DNA from: Thelephora terrestris
Taxonomy: Eukaryota > Basidiomycota > Agaricomycetes > Thelephorales > Thelephoraceae
DNA: 64,000 nucleotides
Assembly: GCA_015956445.1 (NCBI GenBank)
Contig: WIUZ02000001.1
Coordinates: 620,001 to 684,000 of the forward strand
Direction of reading: 5' to 3'
Below, one piece after another: positions 1 through 12,479 of this stretch. The translations under genes were made by a program, and so were the position numbers. Position 1 is the stretch's first letter. Each line of letters starts with the position of its first letter. The notes below the pieces were generated by a model, which had not been told where the DNA came from, searched no databases, and saw only the letters and a program-made list of their open reading frames with translations.

Positions 1-375
1 ATGCGGATGCGAGGATGCGAGGATGCGAGTGGTAGGAGAGTGGACCGGGAATGTCCATGGACAAAGATAGCCGGTGTTCAATTAAGAGTCTCCCTTGGAA
101 CCGTCACTCGGAGGTTCTCTGGTGGGAAGTCGAGGTGGCGTTTGTGGAATCCGAAGGGAAGTAGGTTCCATTCGGACGGGTCCAGGAGTCGGGTGCTGGT
201 ATTGTTATTCATGCACTGCAGCGTACGTCCTTCAGCTGAATCGACCGGACGAGTAGGCAGGTTTCATACGCAAATTACCATCGCTAGTTTCATGAATCAG
301 TTCGAGGGACAAACGGGGAGCGTGTAAGAAACGCACGGGAGCAAGGCCGTGACTGTTGTTGTTGGTGATCCGATC
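1..375. other. Left edge of unit 1, no gene recognised
   Basis: The first 375 bases match 11,885-12,247 in unit 2 and, more weakly, 6,890-7,150 and 20,290-20,540. On the minus strand the copies share a short conserved stretch (in unit 2: LLDPSKWNLLPFEIHRRHLDL). It may be the 3' part of a decayed gene downstream of the S8 remnant. No product is recognised. Confidence 0.4.
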
Positions 376-1640
376 GAAATTAGCATGGTAAACGTCCGAT
401 ATTCGCCATCAGGCTCACTCGGACTGCAGCACTGTCAACGGTGTTTGAGATACAACTTCAAAGGCTCAACGGGGCAACTGGAGGGGTTCCAGTCCTTTGG
501 AAATCGATTGCGACGGAGTCGGGACCATAGGCGCTGTGGATCGAAGGAGATGCATAGGAATCAACGCCCTTTTCTTGCACAATGCAATGAAAAGCGTGCA
601 GCCTCACATGTCGAGGTTTTGACCGTTACCGTCGTCGCCGAGAACTTTTACCGCAACGACATTGGGGCCCTTCGCGACACCATCAATCCTGAGCGATGCT
701 GAAGCGCATGTAAGTGGGAGATGAAGAGAAGAACGGAAGGGAGGCGGGGTCTAATTATCCGGAACTAGCAGTCTCGATAACATGAACTCCATGTCCATTC
801 TAATCTTCTATCAGTTCCCCGTCACCTTTGGAAGTGTTTTAAAACAAGATAATTGTGATTTTCCCGAACAACTCACAAGACGGCTCAAAAACCCGGCGGG
901 ACCTTGGCATCCTAGATTTTCGACGAAAACCCCAATATCTGCACCCGCCGATGGTGTATGCTGTGTCGCCAGCTCCAGAAGTCCCGTCGGACGTGTAGGT
1001 GAGTGACCCATCATCCCGACTGGCTTGGTTCGTTTGGGAAGAAATCCAACTTGAACCCCTTAGTGCATTGGTCCTGATTGGGTTTCACAGCCATCAATAT
1101 GTCACCGGGGCCGAGATAACATCGAAGGAGGACGAACTGGGCAACGGAATCATACCATCCTACTCGATAGCCTCAACACGCGGATCAGCCCCAATGTTTC
1201 CGAGCCATCGACCGATACCTCTCCTACACACTTGCTGTGGTGTCCAACCGATGGGTGACAATCGACGCAGGCGGCATGGTGCTCGAGACAGACTCTTTGA
1301 TGGTTTCCGAAGCTTCCTGTCCTTGTTTGCGAGTAAGGGGTATTTCCGGGTATAAGCGCTTGTACTTAGAGTAATCGCAGATAAGGAAAGGCGATGCCGG
1401 CAGGGATGGTGTAAAGGGTGAGGGCGACGAGCTTGCCGAAGAACGTTGTCAAAAAGCTGGCGACTGACGACCACGAGAAAGGGAAAGAACACACCGGGGA
1501 GCTGGATGTCAAAAAAATCCACGTAGAAAATCCGGCTGACACTTCCCTGGAGCTATGCGTGGAACTCCCTGACGGACGTCCCATCGTCATAGTCTACCGA
1601 GGTTTTGCAGTCATTCCAGCACCAGAGCCAGGATGGTAGC
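376..1640 (-). pseudogene. Subtilisin-like serine protease (S8) remnant 1
   Basis: This is a decayed minus-strand copy of a proteinase-K-like subtilase. Around 900-960 it reads TPSAGADIGVFVENLGCQGPAGF, matching the Asp-motif region (GAGVDIYVIDTGI..) of fungal S8 proteases. Around 790-830 it keeps a stop-interrupted version of the His motif, with NGHG still visible. Around 590-660 it keeps a GPNVV/KVLGDDG-like stretch. The oxyanion AAGNE segment seen in the other copies is missing because about 380 bp are absent at the left. Several stops and frame changes mean it is not functional. Intact family members are secreted or vacuolar endopeptidases. It is the counterpart of remnant 3 in unit 2. Confidence 0.6.
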
Positions 1641-2397
1641 ATCCAGGTTCATCTTCGTGAGCGGTACGATAGATTTGACTTTAGGCGTCTTGGATTTCGA
1701 CGTAGGACACGATGGTGAAAGAAAAGGAGAGTGTATGCGGTGCAGTTGGTGGTGATGGCGCGTTGGTAAAACGAGTGAAGAAAGTTCATCCCGTTTCGGC
1801 AATACCCGGCCCCTGCATGCCACTCGTTTCTCTCCTTACGACTCCTGCCAGAAGTTGAGAAGCATTCTATCTCTAGACTGTTTTCGCCCAGGACACGCCC
1901 AAATGCACAATGTTCAGGAGCACTCGTTAGGACGTCTATCAGTAGCTAAAGAGGAACTAGGAAACGACAACACTTTTCGCCGTGTAATACAAAACCATCT
2001 TCGGTGCTCCCAGCACGTCAACTTAAATCGAAGGCTCTATCGATTATTGTGAAGCTTCTACACGACTTGGGCAGGCTTCCGGGAAAATCTAGAAAATTAT
2101 TCTTGCGGTTTCATGTGATTCATGCGATTCCCAAACCGTAATGTGGTTGTACCAACGGTGAATGAATCCGCAAGATAAAAAGTGGATGCCCAGGTCAACG
2201 GCACGCCGGCACCATTTCGAAGGCTCCTCCAAGCGCGTTCACGCAATTTTCAGGAGGGAGGAAATGATAATTACAAAGCAAGCATCAGGTTTACAGGTCG
2301 AATTGCGTCAGCTACAAAGAGTGCCGCTGGGGCGAAGCGAGAACGAGATTGTTAAATAGAGCAGATACATTCGAAATTACCCCAATCCGATCCATCG
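1641..2397. other. Spacer between S8 remnant 1 and kinase-STAND copy A
   Basis: This holds the 5' side of the S8 module (to about 1,930) and then about 450 bp also found beside copy B (1,940-2,397 against 15,305-15,671). It lacks about 1.2 kb that unit 2 has between 14,160 and 15,300. No open frame with recognisable similarity is seen. It is the 3' flank of the minus-strand kinase-STAND gene. Confidence 0.5.
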
Positions 2398-5300
2398 TCA
2401 CCAATCGATATCGTACCCTGCCCAGGGCGGGATCTGATGCCGAGGGACAGCAAGCGGCATGGCTGCTAGATATTCCTGTGTGGCGACAGGTGAAAAATTC
2501 GTGGGATCTTCCCGGATCTCTGGCGAGTCGTCTTGTGTGGCGACGGGTGACGAATTCGTAGTAATATCCTGTCCGACACTGGATGGGATTTCTTGTGAGT
2601 CATCTTGTGTGGCAACAGGCGACGAATTCGTAGGATCTTCCAGTGCAGCGATAGGGGGGATCTCTAAGGGGTCGTCTTGTTCGGCGGTAGCCAGGATATT
2701 CGTAGGATTTTCCCGTAGGCCTGTGCACGGGATATCTGCGGGAGCTTCTTGGATGTCGATCAGGATGGTGGGTCCTATCCGTCGGCCGAAGAGAGCGAGG
2801 AGGCCTATCGGGGAATCAGTGCGATCAGTCAGAGTGGATGAAGATTCCGGGGTATATTCTTTACTTTTCTTCACGATTTGCGGCAGTCTTCTGATCCATT
2901 TCCTCCTTCGGAGAGCTTCGCGGTCTGGAGTCGTGTGGGATGAGCCGCCACCGGTAGGTTCACATGTGGACACAGGAGGGCCTTTGAGAAGGCGTCACAC
3001 CATAGCGATGGAACAAATGGAATGCGAAGGACGTACACGGTTGTCCGGGCGGATTTTCAACCTTCTGGAGGATCGTAAGGCGTAAGGGGGAGGGAACCAA
3101 CAACCAATCATCCGGTGGTCCTCCGGTATAGATAGGGAACACTGCCAAAAAAAAATGTCACGCGACGACCGTGAAGTAAGCCCAACGAGGACATACCCCC
3201 CTGTGCAGCCATACAGACTGGTTTGGTGACTTCCTCCGTTTCCGCATTTACGATCATAGACTCCAGGAAGTAGAACTGGAGTGGCGAAAGCATCTTCAAA
3301 GCCCCACCTCGGCGATGCACAAGGGAAAATCTGCAGAGTACGTCAACTACCTCCCTTACTCCGCCTGTTCCGTGAAAGATCCTTTCTAATTGATCTTCTC
3401 CAATCCCAGACCGAAAGGACGCGATTGCTTCGAGCACGTCCCGAGCCTTGGGACCTAGTTCTTTGACCCTCGGAAAGCAGAACACCGGTTCAATAGTGTC
3501 CTTGAGCGTCTCGTAATAGGTCTTTCTCAACACGCCTTTCGGGTCGTCCCACATCTTCAACAGCGTCTGTTCATCCCAACTATTTTTGCTTATGGTCCTA
3601 GCGAATAGTTCAACGGAAAATAGGTGAAAGTCCAGTTTCGCAATGAGGGTGTCCACGGTAGGTGATCTGGCCAAGTTACAGAGGCTGTAGAAAATGTCTC
3701 GTGCGCCACCCTCGGTCGGAGTTGGTACTTCGACCCGATGGAAACCGTGAATGTCTGGATATATCCTGCTGGTAGTGACCAGGCAGACATTTTCGTAGCT
3801 GCCAAAATCTTCTATCATTGCATATATTTCCTCAACTTCAGGGGCCAGCGGGTCAAGGACAAAATCCACACCGTCAAGCAGCAATATGATTGGAGGGGAT
3901 GACCGGAGGTGTGATTCAAGTTGTGTTGCATCAGTGTGGATTGTGTAAGATAAGCGCTTGATGAAACCCTCCAGCGAGTTCTCCAGGCCATCGCAACACA
4001 TGAAGTAACGGTTTTCACCAAACTTGGCTTTGGTTCGGTTGTTTTCCAGGACGCTATGAGCCACAAAAGTCTTCCCAGCGCCGATCGGCCCGAAAAGGGC
4101 AACTGATGCAACTTGATCTGTCAGGTCCAGTATTTCGTTTGTGATTTGTAAGAACCAGTCAGATGATGCTGGTGGAAGGACTGGGACGAGAACTCGGGCA
4201 TTGTTGCGGCTGATGAGGATTTTCCAATGAGCAGTTGGCTGCTAGGAAGAGGAACACTGACCAGTCACACAAGATCTCTAATACCTCCGACATTTTGGGG
4301 CGATCTAGCCAGTCATCGTCCCAGCATCTCTTTACCAATGCCCACAGCTTGGCAGTGAGATCCACATGCGTTGGCCGCTTCGGCCGTTTCCTCCTTGTCA
4401 GAGCCAACAGTGCCACAGGTTTAGGTTTAGGGAAGAATGGAGCTTGACCAGTAAAAGCCTATGATAGGGTGGGGAGTAGGTTTGCCAACTGTCTGGTTAG
4501 GGCTAGTATGTGCGACCTACCTCAACCATGACCATCGCAAAGGAGAAAACATCACCTTTCCTCCAAGTCTGCCAATTGAGATAGGGATCAGCCCATTGCA
4601 TACAGCGACGGAACCTGGCTCGTGATTCCCGTCCAAACACTTCGCCTAAGCCGTATTCAGCGATGCACGGGCGGCCAGAGTCATTCACAATGATGTTGGG
4701 CTGTCTGGGTATCAGCATGGCAGCAATATCGGGCCTCATGCGATTGCGCACCCCACCGAGATCTTGATGAATCACATTATGGGAATGGAGGTAATTGAGG
4801 CCATCGGCAATGCCAATTAGCTTTTAATGGCGTGAGCATAACCCGAGGCATGAAAAGGGAGACACTCACAAGATCAAGCCGGTTTGAATCTGGGTGATTG
4901 TTAATATATCTACTTAGTTCTACGCCAGGTGCCCGGGCCCAAACAAGATGGATAGGCCTGTTGGTGATGCCAAGGAAAGGAACAATGTTTGGGTGCATCA
5001 AACGTTTCCACTTGACAATCTCACCACATCTGTGCTGTCAATCCAGTCAATGGGGAAAGCGAGAGAGACAAGAACACTGATCAAGTACCTGCTTGACATT
5101 CGACCATTCGAATGAGAGGAAGGGTTTGAGTTTCTTGGCGCAAGCCTTCGAACCATTTATTGACCCTTTGTAGATGATTTCATAAAGCCCAATAGGGGTT
5201 GGTCCGGCAATGGGGACAAAGGAGGAAACATCAAGGATGTACGACCGTGGTAACCTCTTCACGTTGTAGCATATCCTTTGGAGCACATACAGGCATTTTC

Positions 5301-5584
5301 GATATGCAGGATCCACGGGATCGAAAGTATCGAGGGCCTGTGCAGGTTCAGTATAGAGGCGATACAGTGAAACGCACACAAACATTGTCCATATACTCGA
5401 CAAGCCACACTGTGTCCTCGTCCTGAAGGCTTTTGCAAACATCCCGGTCTTGGAAGTCTTCCCTGGAGAGGAGGCTGGCGAGTTGATCAGGGAAGTTGGG
5501 TGAAGACCTTTCGAGGAGGTCTAGCTCTTGTAGAGCTTCGTGGGATGGTTTGTAGACCGGTCGCTGATCTTTGGGGGAGGACAT
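2398..5584 (-). CDS. Kinase-STAND NTPase fusion protein, copy A
   Basis: This is a multi-exon gene with introns near 50 nt. It starts at MSSPKDQRPVYKPSHEALQELD (5,584) and is roughly 890 residues long. The N-terminal part leads into a protein-kinase fold: KACAKKL for the ATP-binding lysine region, KRLMHPNIVPFLGI, a catalytic loop HQDLGG-PNIIV across a 51-nt intron (4,701-4,751), then CIAEYGLG where DFG is expected, DVFSFAM, and a C-lobe ending CWDDDWLDRPKMSEVL. A STAND-type NTPase follows in one long exon, with Walker A GPIGAGKT, Walker B IILLLDGVD and LVTTSR. The C-terminus has 12-residue tandem repeats (about 2,470-2,705). I infer a signalling or NLR-like role. The exons can be joined in frame throughout, so this copy may be functional. 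Confidence 0.7.
2470..2705 (-). repeat. 12-residue (36-bp) coding repeats, copy A
   Basis: In the last exon the protein repeats a 12-residue unit, in alternating forms such as EDPTNSSPVATQ and DDSQEIPSSVGQ. About seven units are present and one is shortened. The two forms alternate, giving a 24-residue higher-order period. Confidence 0.75.
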
Positions 5585-7299
5585 GTAGAACGGGCCTTAC
5601 TGGCAAGGTGGAAGCGGGTGAGCTGTCCCTGGGGACACTGGCGGTTTATGTAGCCATCCCTGAGCAACGTGCAAGCCGCGCGGTTGCGGCACCTCGATCC
5701 GGGATTAAGGGAGGAGCCATGTCTAGATCCAGGAGCCGTTGGCCACGATGTCTAGGGCTGTTGCTAAGGGCTGGTGGCATATTCAAGGACTCCAGGATAA
5801 GGTAGGAGGTGTCCGTGTTGGTTTTGCATAAGTAAGACGGGAGATTTTAGGCACAGTCGAACACTTCACGCGAATTTTCCGATTTTGTTCCCGACCACTC
5901 TGCCACGTTTCCAGAACTTCGCGTCACTTTGAATGCAATTCCGCTCGTCTGTACGAAAATCATCATGCCTTTGCTCCTCCTCCATTGAATTCGCCGTTCG
6001 GTACACCAGTACAAATGTCGAGTGGCTATCGGCTACGTTTGCCTTTTGTCAACGCGCGTGACCTCATCCGGGCCAATCTCTGCCATCGGGCAAGATCAAT
6101 TCTGCAATCTCTCCTCACGCCGGTGCGCTATGCCACTACCCTGTCCTCGTTCGTCATTTGGGTACTCTTTAAGTACCCACGTCTGTGCGTTATTCGCTTA
6201 ACTGTCCTGATATTGAAATACTTTATCTCCTGGGGTGCGTACTGGCTACCTACAGTAACGGAAGTTCAAACGGGCTGCTCCGTCCCAGACTTCTTGGAAC
6301 GGAGAATAGGGACTGTTTGATCGACCAACAAGCCACACCGTCATCGGCGAGACGACGCTCCGCATTCGCGGAGTCCGAACCGACTCCCGTCAGCACAGCA
6401 AACCTCAAAAGTCCTCAAAGATCATTTGCGCGAAGAGTTGACGAATGACGCGACGTTCGAGCGGGTTAGATCTGGGGGTACGATTCGCGGTGAACTCGTT
6501 CGGTGTTTGTGGGCAGTTCAGGAAGCGTCCATGCCATGCAAATGAGGTCGCTTGGTGTCGCAGGGAGGCTGAGCTCTGACGGAGGTATCTTTTCGCCGGA
6601 AAATGGGCGAAGTCGTAAATTTGCCATAATTCGACTCACAACGTCTCCCGCGTGTATCCCTCGATTGTTCGAGCCCAAATCAAATATTATTACCGGAATG
6701 TGTTGGAATATCTTGGTTGGCCATGGGGAGGAAGTAGGAAATGGGCGTGATCGTCAATGTCATTATATAGAGTCGCCGCGTTGGCCCCGCGCGTCGGAGC
6801 TAAACGAACGGAGTAGGGGAATGAGAGGTCACATAGTGCTCGTAATAGGGAAGGACTGCACAACAGAACGAGTGAGATAGCGGTTGGTTTGAATTCTCTG
6901 GTAGGAGGTCGGTGTGGTGTCTGTGGATATCGAAGGGGAGTAGGTCCCAGTTGGACGGGTCCAGGAGTTGACTGTTGGTGTTCGTCTTGCCCTGCGTCGA
7001 ACGCCCTTCAGCTGAATTGACAGGACGAGTGAGCAGGGCTTCTTACGTGAAATAACCATGGCTAATTTCCTAAGTCAGTTCAAGGGACAAACAGCAAGCG
7101 CGTAAGGAAACGCACAGAGCAAGTCCGTAGATGTTATTGTTGGCGATCCGATCTTTGCTGTCCTCTTCCGCGTTCCCTCATCGTTCGTTCTCGTTGGGAT
7201 AAGTCCGCTGCTCATCTGGGTTACCCATTTTACTCTGTCCCACTGCTTTGCCTTCATTTACCGCTCTTCGTTTTTACTGCTTTTGACTTTCTAACTGAT
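5585..7299. other. Upstream flank of copy A and module junction, no gene recognised
   Basis: This is the upstream region of copy A, matched at 18,886-20,690. Part of it (about 5,800-6,450) is also matched in the modules that lack the kinase gene (10,030-10,650 and 23,520-24,110). On the minus strand a short peptide, PPSELxLPAxPSDLICMAWTLPExP, is conserved between 6,500-6,640 and 19,770-19,870, but no family is recognised. From about 6,880 the next module begins. Confidence 0.4.
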
Positions 7300-8540
7300 C
7301 CCGTCTTGTCGATCCGATGAAGCGCTAGTAACATCACTTCGGTTTCGGGCTGAGACGGCGACGACTCTTGAGGCGAGTGTCGATAACGTCCTCGTTTCCA
7401 GCGGCGACAACAACGCCGAAGTTAACGAGCTAAGATAGAAGCAAGAAATCAGTATGGTCAACGACCGATATTTGCCATCGGGTCCACGGCACTGTCAACG
7501 GCGTTTGAGACACCACCTCCAAGGCTTAAGAGGGCAATGGTAGCGGTTCCAGTCCGTTGGAAATGGATTGCGACGAACTCGGGACCATAGACGCTGTGGA
7601 TAGGAGGAGATGCATACAAATCAACGCCCACGTCTTGCACCACGAATACCCTGGGGCCTCATATTTCGGAGGTTTGGCTGCTACCGTCGTCGCCGAGAGC
7701 TTTCACCGCAACGACGTCGGGGCCTTTGAAGGAAGTCTTAGATCGACATTTAGATGATTGAGTTTTCCCTGGAATAACTCACAAGACGGGTCCAAACCCG
7801 GCGAGACCTTGGAATCAATATTTGCACCTACCGATAGTATACACTGCGTAGCCGGCTCCAGAAGCTTTGTCGAACGTGTAGGGGAGTTGCCCGTCGTCCC
7901 GACTGGCTGGCTTCGTTTGGGACGAGATTCGGCTCAAGCCCCTCGGTGCATTCGCGCTGATTGAGTTTCGTGGCTACCAGTATGTCACAAGGGTCGACAC
8001 AATATCGAAGGAGGACGGGCTGGGCAACGGAACCACACCATCCACTCGATAGCCTCAACACGCGGATCAGCCTCGATGTTTTCTTATCATCGACCGGTAA
8101 CTCACCCTCCTGCAAACTTGCCTGTGGTTTCCAACAGGTGGGTAGCAAACGACACAGGCGCCATTGTACTCGAGACAGACTCGATGCTGATGGTGTCCAA
8201 AGTTCCCTTTCCTTGTTTGAAGGTGAGGGTATTTGCCGGGTAGAAGGGCTTGTGCGTCGAATATTCTCATGGAAGGAAAGGCGGTGCCGGCAGAGATGGT
8301 GTAAAGGGTGAGGGCGATGGGCTTGGGACAGAACGTTGTCAAAGAGTTGGCAACTGACGACCACGAGAAAGGGAAAGAACACAGGAGCTCGACGTCAAAA
8401 GGGACCCGCGTGGGGAATGCTTGTACAAATCCACCATAGGTATTTTCCTGGACCTATGCGTGGGACCCCCGACGAACTCCAACGGTCATAGCCAACCGAG
8501 GTTTCGCAGCAGGTCCAGCTTCAGAGCCGGGATGATAGCA
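7300..8540 (-). pseudogene. Subtilisin-like serine protease (S8) remnant 2
   Basis: This is a minus-strand S8 remnant. It keeps VVVAAGNEDV (oxyanion-hole region, near 7,391-7,410) and LSLGGGVSNAVDSAVD (near 7,460-7,520), both typical of proteinase-K-type subtilases. The stretch containing the catalytic His motif, which remnant 3 still has, is missing around 7,740-7,755. The upstream part is out of frame in several places. It is closest to remnant 4 (20,690-21,950), its partner in unit 2. Intact family members are secreted or vacuolar proteases; this copy cannot be one. Confidence 0.65.
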
Positions 8541-11500
8541 TTCAAGTTCATCTTCGTGAGCGGTACGGTAGATGTGATTTCAGGAGTTTTGCGATTCCGA
8601 CAATGGTGAAAGAACAGGAAGATGTATGCGGCGGAGAAGCCAAAGTGATGGTGCAGGTGGTTGTGATGGCCCGTTGGAGCGAGCAGCTCATCCCGTTTTG
8701 GAAATACAAGCGTCGTCCGATTTCTAGACTGCTTTCGCCCACGACACGCCCAAACGCACAACGCCCGGCAGAACTCACGGTTATTGCGCGCCCATCTTAA
8801 AGTTAACCTGCCCCGTTTCACCCACTTACCTCACGACCTGTTCCCTCTCCGTTCTGAGGAATTCGTCCGTATCTGCGGTTGTGCTGGTGGCTCTGTGTTT
8901 CCTGTCTAGCTTGAAACCCGCTTTGAACATTCCTCTCGATCCCTTTCGCTCCCCAACCCATTCGCTGTCCCCCTCCCTCATTTCTAACGCAGCGATCCAC
9001 TCCCTCGTTATCGCGACGTCGATGTCAGGCCCTTTCAACCTCTTAGACACCGACGCCGTCAAACTCCTCGTCGCAGGCCATTAGCCAACCAGCAAAAAAC
9101 TTCACTGGACATGGCCTTCCCGGAATGAAACGAAATCAGGTTCATTCTCGATGTCTGCTAGCGACCAAAAACCACTCTTTTGCATGTCAGAGCAAGATCT
9201 ATCCGGAACGGAGGCTTGTTCGGGACTTAGAGAGGGTGAACTGGTGCATGAATTGACGCTCCTCGTGGAAGGATCCGACTCACTAGGAGAAGCACAACTG
9301 CATCAAGCTTCAAGGGTTACTTCCTTTTCGTCACTACCTAACTCATATTCTCTCTCCCCGAAGGTCTCCCGACGATAGGCGCTCCCAACCACCCACGGTC
9401 CAGGGTTCGCCGCAGACTCTCCGCGTATCTCACAGCGAGAAACAATCCGGGGCCGACATTCTTGGTCGGTACCCGAACGTCAAGGGACTCAGAAAGGCGA
9501 GTTCCTAAGTTTGTTCCAGATTTCACATCGTTGATAAGACCGACCATTCCAGACCTTTCTAAGCCTCTTCACCTGAACGGCGCCCTTGATCAAGTGGAAG
9601 GTCTTTGTTGTTGGTAAAAGGTTTCAACGCTTTGCGCTCTTCGTCCCCCGCTCTCCCTCGCGAGTGTCATCCTAACGTATTTGTGTCTGCGTTCAAATCC
9701 CCCGGACGCACATTCGGCCCCTCCTCTCTGGACAACCAAATTCCTGTCCGACATACCATCCTCAAGAACCAAACAAAAGACCCTCACAATCTCTCTCGTT
9801 CCGTCCCGAGTTTTCTCCAGTCTGACCCTTATCACCACCACATCTGTCGTTGCCTTGGAGTTCATGTGTAGCTAATGATGAAATGATAACGGATTCACCG
9901 CATAACGAGAAATCCTCCCCAGGGCTTCCAGTAAGCCAATCTAAATCGAAAGCTTTATCGGTTGCCGCGGAGGTTCCTCTGGGGACCGGCAACGCTCTGC
10001 CAAATTTTGGCCCCACGCCGAATTCCCACGCACAAGATAGGAGGTGTCTACGTCGGCTTTGCACAAGGCGGGAGATCTCTAGGGACAGTCGAATACTTCC
10101 CGCAGATTCTCTGATTTTGTTCCCGACTACTCTTGCGCGTTTCCAGAACTACGCCTCACCTTGAATACTGTTCCGCTAATTTGTGCGAAAATTTTATGGT
10201 CATTTTTCCTTTGCCCCTCCATTGAATCAACCGTTCAGTCCACCGGTACAAATATCGAGCGGCTACTTGCTACACTCGCCTTTTGTCAACCACCTCATCC
10301 CGGGCCATGCTCCGCAATTAGGGAAAATCGCGTCTGCAATATCTCCTCATCAAGGGGTGCTATGCCACTGCCCTGTCCTCGTTCGTCGACCTGCTGCATT
10401 GTTCGGTTGATTGTCCCGATATTGATACACTCTATCTCGTGGTGTGCTTATTGGGCACCTGCCGGCGTAACAAACGATCAGACGCTCCTCTCAGTGGGAC
10501 AGAGAATAGTGGCTTTTTGATCGACCTACAAGCCACACCGTCATCGGCGAGACCACGTTCCGCATTCGCGGAGTCCGAACCGACTCCCGTCAGCACAGCG
10601 AGCCTCAAAGATCCAGCCGATGAAGTGCTAGCGATAGGTTGGACTTGAACTCGCCGGTCATCGACGACAGCGTCAGATAGACGCTGTGGTGAGCCTCTGC
10701 CATTGAGGATACAGTGAGATTTGCCTCCTGCCGTACGTATTCTGTGTTGAAGTTTGATCGCAAAGAACTTCATCTCACAATAACCCTCCTCCTCCGCTGG
10801 TACGGGTCCTGCTTTCGCGGCCCATCCAATACGTAGTCAGAGCGGGTGACGGGATCGCTAAGTCAAATTTATGACCCGTGTTTGATTCTCGGTGCACCAG
10901 AGCCTAAAAACGAGATGTGTGATTCTGTATCATGAGGGATGACTGGAGATACAACCGCGGTCGGCGTAGAGCCCCGGCGCTTCAAAAGAGACAGGTTCGG
11001 TCCGTCGTGAACGAAAGGCGGGTTTACATCAATCCTCGCACTCTGCTGGCAGCCTAATTCGCACTTTTGGTGGTGGGATTCCCGCGGGGCCATGACCGTC
11101 ATGAACCTAGTGGAACTTCCAACTGGCGGGCGATTGAAGCCTTGGACGGATTGCGCTCGTTGCATGAACAGTCCTGAGCGAGTACGGCGCAGACGCGAGC
11201 AACCAAAATCTTAGTTGGAAGATACACGGAATCGAAAGGTTTCAAGAATCACCGTTAGATTCACCCCCAAGAACCAAGACGCGATTTTATAGGTTCATCG
11301 CAAGTTCGAGTTGTTGAGAAGATTCGTATTCCGAGACATCCGGAACGAAACGGAGAAGCTTTGTAGCACGAACCGATACCACTAGCGACGGGATTGAATT
11401 GTAACCAGGTAGCGATGCGAAAGACTGTTGCCATGAGAAGGGAAGGGGTCGAAGGAAGCATGCAAAGGGGATTATGACGGATCACAAGAGTAACGATGGG

Positions 11501-12479
11501 TGAGTTCGAGTGTCGCGAGGAACACGGATAATGTGAGAAAGCGGGTGGTCCCAGTCCGAGGAGAAGAGTGAGCAATCGCCTGCGCCCCTGGGAGTTCGGC
11601 TGTGCAGGTCTGGGTTGGATGGGGCTCATACCTGACGTGAACGGCTGCTGCGTCGAGGTTGAGGTGCCGGCCGGAGTACTCGTCGTCGTACTCGTTGTCG
11701 TGGTCAGCATATAACGAAAAGTTCGTGTGAAGATGCGTTCTGGATGTGTGACGGGTGTAAAGGAAAGATGGCCAATTCGAGACTGGTGGTTGGGCGGTTG
11801 GGGATGCGATGAATGCGATAAGATAGTACCTGAGATGAATACGAAAGCGTAACGTTGAATAACGAAAGCAACGACAAACAGATTTGAATGCGAGGATGAC
11901 GATATAGGAGAGTGAATCGGGAATGTCCATGAGCAACGATAACCAGTGTTCAATTGAAAGTCTGCCTTGGAACCGTCACTCGACCAGGTTCTCTGGTGGG
12001 AGGTCGAGGTGGCGTCTGTGAATTTCGAAGGGAAGTAGGTTCCATTTGGAGGGGTCCAGGAGTTGGGGGCTGGTATTGTTAGTCATGCCCTGCAGCGTAC
12101 GTCCTTCAGCTGAGTCTACCGGGCGAGTGAGCAAGTTTCGTACAGATCTACCATCGCTAGTTTCACGAATCAGTTCAAGGGACAAACAGGGAGCGTGTGA
12201 GAAACGCACGGGAGCAAGTCCATGACTGTTGTTGTTGGTGATCCGATCTTAGCGTAACGAGAAAGCACGATGGATAAGCGCAGAAGAGAACAGCAAAGTT
12301 CGCTCCTCGTCTAGGTTACTGTCTTGTCGCATCGCCGCTCTTCCAGCCTTGAATTCCCTGATTTCCTTCTGCACAGGTCACAGAATCGTTTATCATCGTT
12401 GCATTGACACTGCCTCATTTTACTCCGTCCTGCTGCTTTGTCTTAGGTCATTGGCCATTCTTCGTTTTACTGCTTTCGA
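8541..12479. other. Module flank and tail, no intact gene
   Basis: About 8,830-9,870 matches 14,200-15,300 and 22,260-23,350. About 9,870-10,720 matches 23,350-24,220 and, in part, the upstream flanks of the kinase-STAND genes. About 10,800-11,597 matches 24,240-25,056. On the minus strand at 11,590-11,720 there is a Ser/Thr-rich stretch (TSTPAGTSTSTQQ, then PIQPRPAQ) that recurs at about 25,980-26,140 with similar residues. This suggests a decayed gene with a linker region. I recognise no domain, and frames are not kept between copies. Confidence 0.4.

Larger units (their letters stand above)
1..11597. repeat. Segmental duplication, unit 1
   Basis: This stretch is repeated in the same orientation and order at about 11,885-25,056. 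Matching landmarks are the start (around 60-330 against 11,940-12,210), the S8-protease remnants (376-1,640 against 12,480-13,880, and 7,300-8,540 against 20,690-21,950), the kinase-STAND gene (2,398-5,584 against 15,672-18,885) and the tail (10,800-11,597 against 24,240-25,056). Small indels separate the copies. Unit 1 lacks about 380 bp near 376 and about 1.2 kb near 1,930 that unit 2 keeps. By eye the copies are clearly homologous but not identical, so the duplication does not look recent. Confidence 0.85.

Noticed and set aside
2459-3085. A plus-strand open frame of 208 codons opposite the C-terminal repeats of copy A
   Set aside because: It is the mirror of the 36-bp coding repeats on the other strand. 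The protein features and the introns agree with the minus strand.
11261-11953. A minus-strand open frame of 230 codons with a Ser/Thr-rich middle
   Set aside because: The frame is not kept in the duplicate at 24,790-25,056 and no start, domain or intron pattern supports it. It is treated as module tail with a possible decayed gene.
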